A DNA stretch of 64,000 nt from Bordetella genomosp. 7 (GTDB taxonomy: Bacteria > Pseudomonadota > Gammaproteobacteria > Burkholderiales > Burkholderiaceae_B), in the NCBI RefSeq assembly GCF_002261265.1, contig NZ_NEVK01000006.1, positions 372,001 through 436,000 on the forward strand, in the 5' to 3' direction. A program made the position numbers and the translations under genes. Positions 60,136-64,000 of the stretch are shown in pieces. The notes under the pieces are model-generated. The model saw only the letters and a list, made by a program, of their open reading frames with translations, was not told where the DNA came from and did not search any database. How positions within the stretch are numbered: the first letter of the stretch is position 1; each line of letters opens with the position of its first letter.

Positions 60136-61533
60136 TCAGATGTGCAGCGCCTGCCCCAGCGCCCGCAGTGCGGCTTCCTGCACGGCTTCGCCCAGTGTGG
60201 GGTGGGCGTGGATCGTGCCGGCTACGTCTTCCAGGCGTGCGCTCATTTCCAATGACTGGCCGAACGCGGCGGCCAGTTCGGATACGCCGCGCCCTACCGC
60301 CTGCCAGCCGACAATCAGGTGATTGTCGCGCCGGGCCACCACGCGCACGAAGCCATCGGTGCTTTCCAATGTCATGGCGCGGCCGTTGGCAGCGAACGGA
60401 AAGATTGCGCTGGTGCAGTCCAGGCCTGCCTGCTGCGCCTGCGACGGCGCGAGGCCCGCGGTCACGATCTCGGGGTCGGTAAAACACACCGCCGGAATCG
60501 CGGCGGGGGCGAATCGCCGGCGTTGGCCCGCCACCAATTCGGCCACCATTTCGCCCTGCGCCATTGCGCGATGCGCAAGCATGGGCTCGCCAGCAATGTC
60601 GCCTATCGCCCAGACGTTGCGCATCGATGTGCGGCACTGGTCGTCGATGCGCAACGCATTGCCGGCGCGATCCAATTGCAGGTTTTCGAGCCCCCAGCCC
60701 TGGGTGCGGGGACGACGCCCGATAGCCAGCAGAACCTGGTCGGCGGGCAAGGCGGTTTCGGCGCCCGTTGCGTCCTGCACGCGCACCGCGTCGCCCGCCG
60801 CGTTCAGGCCCATTACCTTGCGGCCCAGGCACAGTTCGATGCCCATGCGTTCAAGCGCGCCGGCCACCGGTTTGGTGAGCTCGGCATCGTAGGTGGGCAG
60901 GATGCGGTCCTGCGCTTCGACCACCGTGACCTGCGCACCGAGCTTGCGATACACCGTGCCCAGTTCAAGCCCGATGTAGCCGGCGCCCACCACGACAAGG
61001 CGGCGCGGGATGGAAGCAGGCGACAGCGCCTCGGTGGACGAGATCACCTTGTCGCCGAATGGCATGGACGGCAGCGGCATGGGTTCCGATCCGGCCGCCA
61101 GCAACAAGTGCTCGCACTGGATGCGCACCGGCCCTTCGCCGGTGTCGACCTCGACCGTCTTGCCATCGAGCACGCGCGCCCAGCCGCGCACCAGTTGCAC
61201 ACCGCTCTTCTTGAGCAGGGCCTGCACGCCGCCCGTCAATCGCCGCACGATACCGTCCTTCCAGGCCACCGTACGGGCAATATCAATGGCGGGCGCCTGC
61301 ACGGTAATGCCCAGCGGCGAATCTTGCGCGTATTCGCGGGCGCGCTCGAATTCCTGTGCGGCGTGAATCAACGCCTTGGACGGTATGCAGCCGATGTTCA
61401 GGCAAGTGCCGCCCGGATGCAGGCCTTCGACCAGGGTAACCGGCACGCCGAGCTGCCCCGCGCGGATGGCCGCCACATAGCCGCCCGGCCCGCCGCCGAT
61501 AATCAACAATGTCGTACTGCGGGTGTCGCTCAT
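60136..61533 (-). CDS. lpdA: Dihydrolipoyl dehydrogenase (E3)
   Basis: 465 residues. FAD motif [21 protein letters not shown], redox disulfide [21 protein letters not shown] motif [20 protein letters not shown] and the C-terminal [15 protein letters not shown] with catalytic His-Glu. Reoxidises the lipoyl groups of the adjacent E2. Overlaps the E2 gene by 4 bases. Confidence 0.95.
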   Translation of the reverse strand: MSDTRSTTLLIIGGGPGGYVAAIRAGQLGVPVTLVEGLHPGGTCLNIGCIPSKALIHAAQEFERAREYAQDSPLGITVQAPAIDIARTVAWKDGIVRRLTGGVQALLKKSGVQLVRGWARVLDGKTVEVDTGEGPVRIQCEHLLLAAGSEPMPLPSMPFGDKVISSTEALSPASIPRRLVVVGAGYIGLELGTVYRKLGAQVTVVEAQDRILPTYDAELTKPVAGALERMGIELCLGRKVMGLNAAGDAVRVQDATGAETALPADQVLLAIGRRPRTQGWGLENLQLDRAGNALRIDDQCRTSMRNVWAIGDIAGEPMLAHRAMAQGEMVAELVAGQRRRFAPAAIPAVCFTDPEIVTAGLAPSQAQQAGLDCTSAIFPFAANGRAMTLESTDGFVRVVARRDNHLIVGWQAVGRGVSELAAAFGQSLEMSARLEDVAGTIHAHPTLGEAVQEAALRALGQALHI

Positions 61534-62900
61534 GGCGCCTCCACGAAGAGCAATGCCGGACGCTCCAGCAGTTCGCGCATAGCCTGAATGAACTGCGCAG
61601 CGTCCATGCCGTCTACCACGCGGTGATCGAACGACGACGACAGGTTCATCAATTTGCGAGCCACGACGGCCCCCTGGCGCAATGCGGGCCGCTCGACAAT
61701 GCGATTCACGCCCACAATGCCCACTTCGGGGTGGTTGATGACCGGCGTGCTGACGATGCCGCCCAGCGGCCCCAGGCTGCTGATGGTGATGGTGGACCCG
61801 CTCAACTCGTCGCGTTCGGCCTTGCCGCTGCGCACCGCCTGCGCCAGGCGGGTGATTTCCGCGCCGATGGACCAGATGTCGCGTGCTTCCGCATGCCGCA
61901 GCACGGGCACGATCAACCCCGCATCGGTCTGAGTGGCTACACCCAGGTGCACCGCGCCATAGCGCGTGACGACGCCGGCTTCATCGTCGTAGCGCGCATT
62001 GATCTGCGGAAAATCCCGCAAGGCGATCACCATCGCGCGCGCGAGCAGCGGCAGCAGTGTCAGCTTGCCACGCGTATCCGCATACTTGCGGTTGAGCTGC
62101 ACGCGCAGATCTTCCAGGTCGGTAACGTCGCATTCCTCGACATAACTGAAATGAGGAATGCGGCGCTTGGATTCCTGCATTTTCTGGGCGATCTTGCGCC
62201 GCAGCCCCACCACCGGCACCTGTTGCTCGTCGCGGCGTTCACGGTAGCCGGGCCCGGCCTGCCGGATGACGGCGCCCTGCCCTTGCAGATATGCGTCCAG
62301 GTCTTCGTGCAGGATGCGGCCTGCCGGCCCGGTGCCGTGCACAAAGCGCAATTCCACACCCAGGTCCCAGGCGCGCTTGCGCACGGCCGGCGAGGCCAGG
62401 GGCCGCTCGCCTTGCTGCCGTGCGGGCGCAGGGGCCGCCGCGCGAGTGCCTGTGCCGGGCATTGCCGCCCCCTGCGCCGAAGGTGCGCCGGCTTCGATGT
62501 CTTGGGCAAGCTGGCCCGCAATGCCCCCTGGCTTGGATGCGGTGTCGACGGCCGGCGGGGTTACGGGTTGCGCGGCAGGCGCCCGGGTCGGCGCAGGCAC
62601 GTCGTCGCGCGCCGGCGCTGGCGCCGGCGGCGCGTCGTCGGGCCGGGCGTTGCCGGCGCCTTCGATTTCCAGCCGGATCAGCTCGCTGCCCACGGCCATG
62701 ACATCGCCGACGCTGCCGCCCAGCGCCACCACTTTGCCCACGACGGGCGATGGAATCTCGACGGTTGCCTTATCGGTCATGACGTCGGCCAGCGGCTGGT
62801 CTTCGGCTACCGTATCGCCCACCTGCACGTGCCAGCCCACCAGTTCGACTTCGGCGATCCCTTCGCCGATGTCGGGCATCTTGATGATATGGATTCCCAT
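61530..62900 (-). CDS. Branched-chain 2-oxoacid dehydrogenase E2 (dihydrolipoyl acyltransferase)
   Basis: 456 residues: one lipoyl domain (about 1-78, lipoyl-Lys in [12 protein letters not shown]), long Ala/Pro linker (about 85-155), peripheral subunit-binding domain ([32 protein letters not shown]), and the acyltransferase domain ending [18 protein letters not shown] with catalytic His and Asp. Confidence 0.94.
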   Translation of the reverse strand: MGIHIIKMPDIGEGIAEVELVGWHVQVGDTVAEDQPLADVMTDKATVEIPSPVVGKVVALGGSVGDVMAVGSELIRLEIEGAGNARPDDAPPAPAPARDDVPAPTRAPAAQPVTPPAVDTASKPGGIAGQLAQDIEAGAPSAQGAAMPGTGTRAAAPAPARQQGERPLASPAVRKRAWDLGVELRFVHGTGPAGRILHEDLDAYLQGQGAVIRQAGPGYRERRDEQQVPVVGLRRKIAQKMQESKRRIPHFSYVEECDVTDLEDLRVQLNRKYADTRGKLTLLPLLARAMVIALRDFPQINARYDDEAGVVTRYGAVHLGVATQTDAGLIVPVLRHAEARDIWSIGAEITRLAQAVRSGKAERDELSGSTITISSLGPLGGIVSTPVINHPEVGIVGVNRIVERPALRQGAVVARKLMNLSSSFDHRVVDGMDAAQFIQAMRELLERPALLFVEAP

Positions 62901-62901
62901 G

Positions 62902-63945
62902 TCATGCCTCCATCACGCGTTGGAACGCCGCGCCCACACGGGCCGGCCCCGGGAAGTAAGCCCATTCTTGCGCGTGCGGATAGGGGGTATCCCATCCCGT
63001 CACACGCTCGATGGGCGCCTCCAGGTGATGGAAGCAGTGTTCTTGCACCAGCGCGATCAGTTCGGCCCCGAAGCCGCATGTGCGGGTGGCCTCGTGCACC
63101 ACCACGCAACGTCCGGTCTTGCGCACCGAATTCACGATGGTGTCCAGGTCCAGCGGCCACAGGCTGCGCAGGTCGATGATCTCGGCATCCAGCCCGGTTT
63201 CCTCGGCCGCCGCCATGGACACATATACCGTCGTGCCGTAGGTCAGCACGGTCAAGGCCTGCCCCGGGCGCACAATGCTGGCCGATTCCAGCGGTACGGT
63301 GTAATACCCGGTGGGAACCTGGCTGGCGGGATGCTTGCTCCAGGGCGTCACCGGCCTGTCGTGGTGCCCGTCGAAGGGGCCGTTGTAAAGACGCTTGGGC
63401 TCAAGGAAGATGACCGGGTCGTCGTTTTCGATCGCGGCAATCAGCAACCCCTTGGCATCGTACGGATTAGACGGCAGCACCGTGCGCAGCCCGCACACTT
63501 GCGTGAACATGGCTTCGGGGCTCTGACTGTGCGTCTGCCCGCCATAGATGCCGCCGCCGCAAGGCATGCGGATGGTAAGCGGCGCAATGAACTCGCCGGC
63601 CGACCGATAGCGCAGCCGCGCCGCCTCGGACACGATCTGGTCCGAGGCCGGATAGAAGTAATCTGCGAACTGGATCTCGCACACGGGCCGCAGCCCGTAG
63701 GCGCCCATGCCCACCGCCACACCCACGATGCCGCCTTCCGAAATGGGCGTGTCGAATACCCGCGACTGGCCGTACTTGGCCTGCAGACCCTCGGTGCAGC
63801 GGAAAACGCCGCCGAAGTAGCCCACGTCCTGGCCGAACACGACGACGTTGCTGTCGCGCTCCAGCATGACGTCCATGGCCGAGCGCAACGCCTGGATCAT
63901 GGTCATCGACACCGAGTCCTGACCATTGTGTTGATTGTCAGCCAT
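62902..63945 (-). CDS. Branched-chain 2-oxoacid dehydrogenase E1 beta
   Basis: 347 residues. MTMIQALRSAMDVMLERDSNVVVFGQDVGYFGGVFRCTEGLQAKYG, VFDTPISEGGIVGVAVGMGAYGLRPVCEIQFADYFYPA and RMPCGGGIYGGQTHSQSPEAMF are strongly BCKDH-beta-like. Thiamine diphosphate-dependent decarboxylase heterotetramer subunit. 2 bases after E1 alpha. Confidence 0.95.
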   Translation of the reverse strand: MADNQHNGQDSVSMTMIQALRSAMDVMLERDSNVVVFGQDVGYFGGVFRCTEGLQAKYGQSRVFDTPISEGGIVGVAVGMGAYGLRPVCEIQFADYFYPASDQIVSEAARLRYRSAGEFIAPLTIRMPCGGGIYGGQTHSQSPEAMFTQVCGLRTVLPSNPYDAKGLLIAAIENDDPVIFLEPKRLYNGPFDGHHDRPVTPWSKHPASQVPTGYYTVPLESASIVRPGQALTVLTYGTTVYVSMAAAEETGLDAEIIDLRSLWPLDLDTIVNSVRKTGRCVVVHEATRTCGFGAELIALVQEHCFHHLEAPIERVTGWDTPYPHAQEWAYFPGPARVGAAFQRVMEA

Positions 63946-63947
63946 GA

Positions 63948-64000
63948 TCAGACCCCCAGCTCTTGGCGTTGCCGGCGCAAATGCGCAGGCATGTCTTTAT
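63948..64000 (-). CDS. Branched-chain 2-oxoacid dehydrogenase E1 alpha, C-terminus only
   Basis: The last 16 codons (KDMPAHLRRQRQELGV then TGA) run in from beyond the right edge. Composition and position immediately before E1 beta fit E1 alpha, whose C-terminus is typically MPWHLRRQR-like. Only the tail is visible. Confidence 0.8.
   Translation of the reverse strand, partial: KDMPAHLRRQRQELGV

Overview
The window is GC-rich betaproteobacterial DNA, most likely from the Alcaligenaceae (Bordetella/Achromobacter type). Reasons: expanded Bug-type periplasmic receptors (two here), CaiB-type CoA-transferase plus HMG-CoA-lyase-like modules, and dispersed GTGTCTGACAC palindromes between genes. It falls into two halves: about 34.4 kb of an integrated lambdoid, HK97-type tailed prophage whose left end lies outside the window, and about 29.6 kb of ordinary chromosome.

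Prophage (1-34,385). Reading leftward on the minus strand from the immunity region: a cro-like YdaS gene, cII, ninB, ref, an O-like replication gene carrying a candidate origin, a dnaC-like helicase loader, a RuvC-like nuclease, small genes, a metallophosphoesterase, HNH, terminase small and large subunits, portal, ClpP-like protease, HK97 capsid, a cargo pair (glycosyltransferase-like and methyltransferase), head-tail joining genes, tail tube, frameshifted tail chaperones G/GT, tape measure and two tail-tip genes, the last cut by the window edge. Lysis genes are not seen and presumably lie further left. Rightward on the plus strand: a CI-type repressor, a lipoprotein, a ParA-like ATPase behind a 19-bp iteron array, then a pL-like promoter, a boxA-containing 0.5-kb leader, two AT-hook/RHH proteins, many small genes, a ~560-bp gene-free segment that looks like a large structured RNA, a Sak4-like ATPase with its SSB and Gp157, two PAPS-reductase-like proteins, an excisionase-like gene and a tyrosine integrase beside tRNA-His. 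The cro, cI and pL promoters carry the same TTTCGCGTTT(C/T)GCTA operator at the same place relative to their -10 boxes, so one repressor probably controls all three.

Chromosome (34,386-64,000). Cardiolipin synthase and tRNA-Arg are followed by an amino-acid ABC transporter, a FAD amine/imino-acid oxidase, an XRE-cupin regulator and a divergent ALDH7-type semialdehyde dehydrogenase. Together these resemble an L-pipecolate/lysine degradation cluster. Next come outer-membrane phospholipase A, a flavin reductase, a LysR regulator, a first lyase/CoA-transferase/Bug module, an ABC binding protein, an MmgE/PrpD protein and an MFS transporter. A PrpR-type sigma-54 activator is divergent from a second CoA-transferase/lyase/Bug module, with a palindromic operator and a near-perfect -24/-12 promoter between them. 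The window ends in a branched-chain 2-oxoacid dehydrogenase operon read leftward (E1alpha end, E1beta, E2, E3).

Two arrays of GTGTCTGACAC palindromes (about 42.9-43.2 kb and 59.6-60.1 kb) fill the longest chromosomal non-coding gaps. The observations most worth following are the ParA/iteron locus, the large structured RNA, the antitermination leader and the unlisted -1 frameshift that makes tail protein GT.
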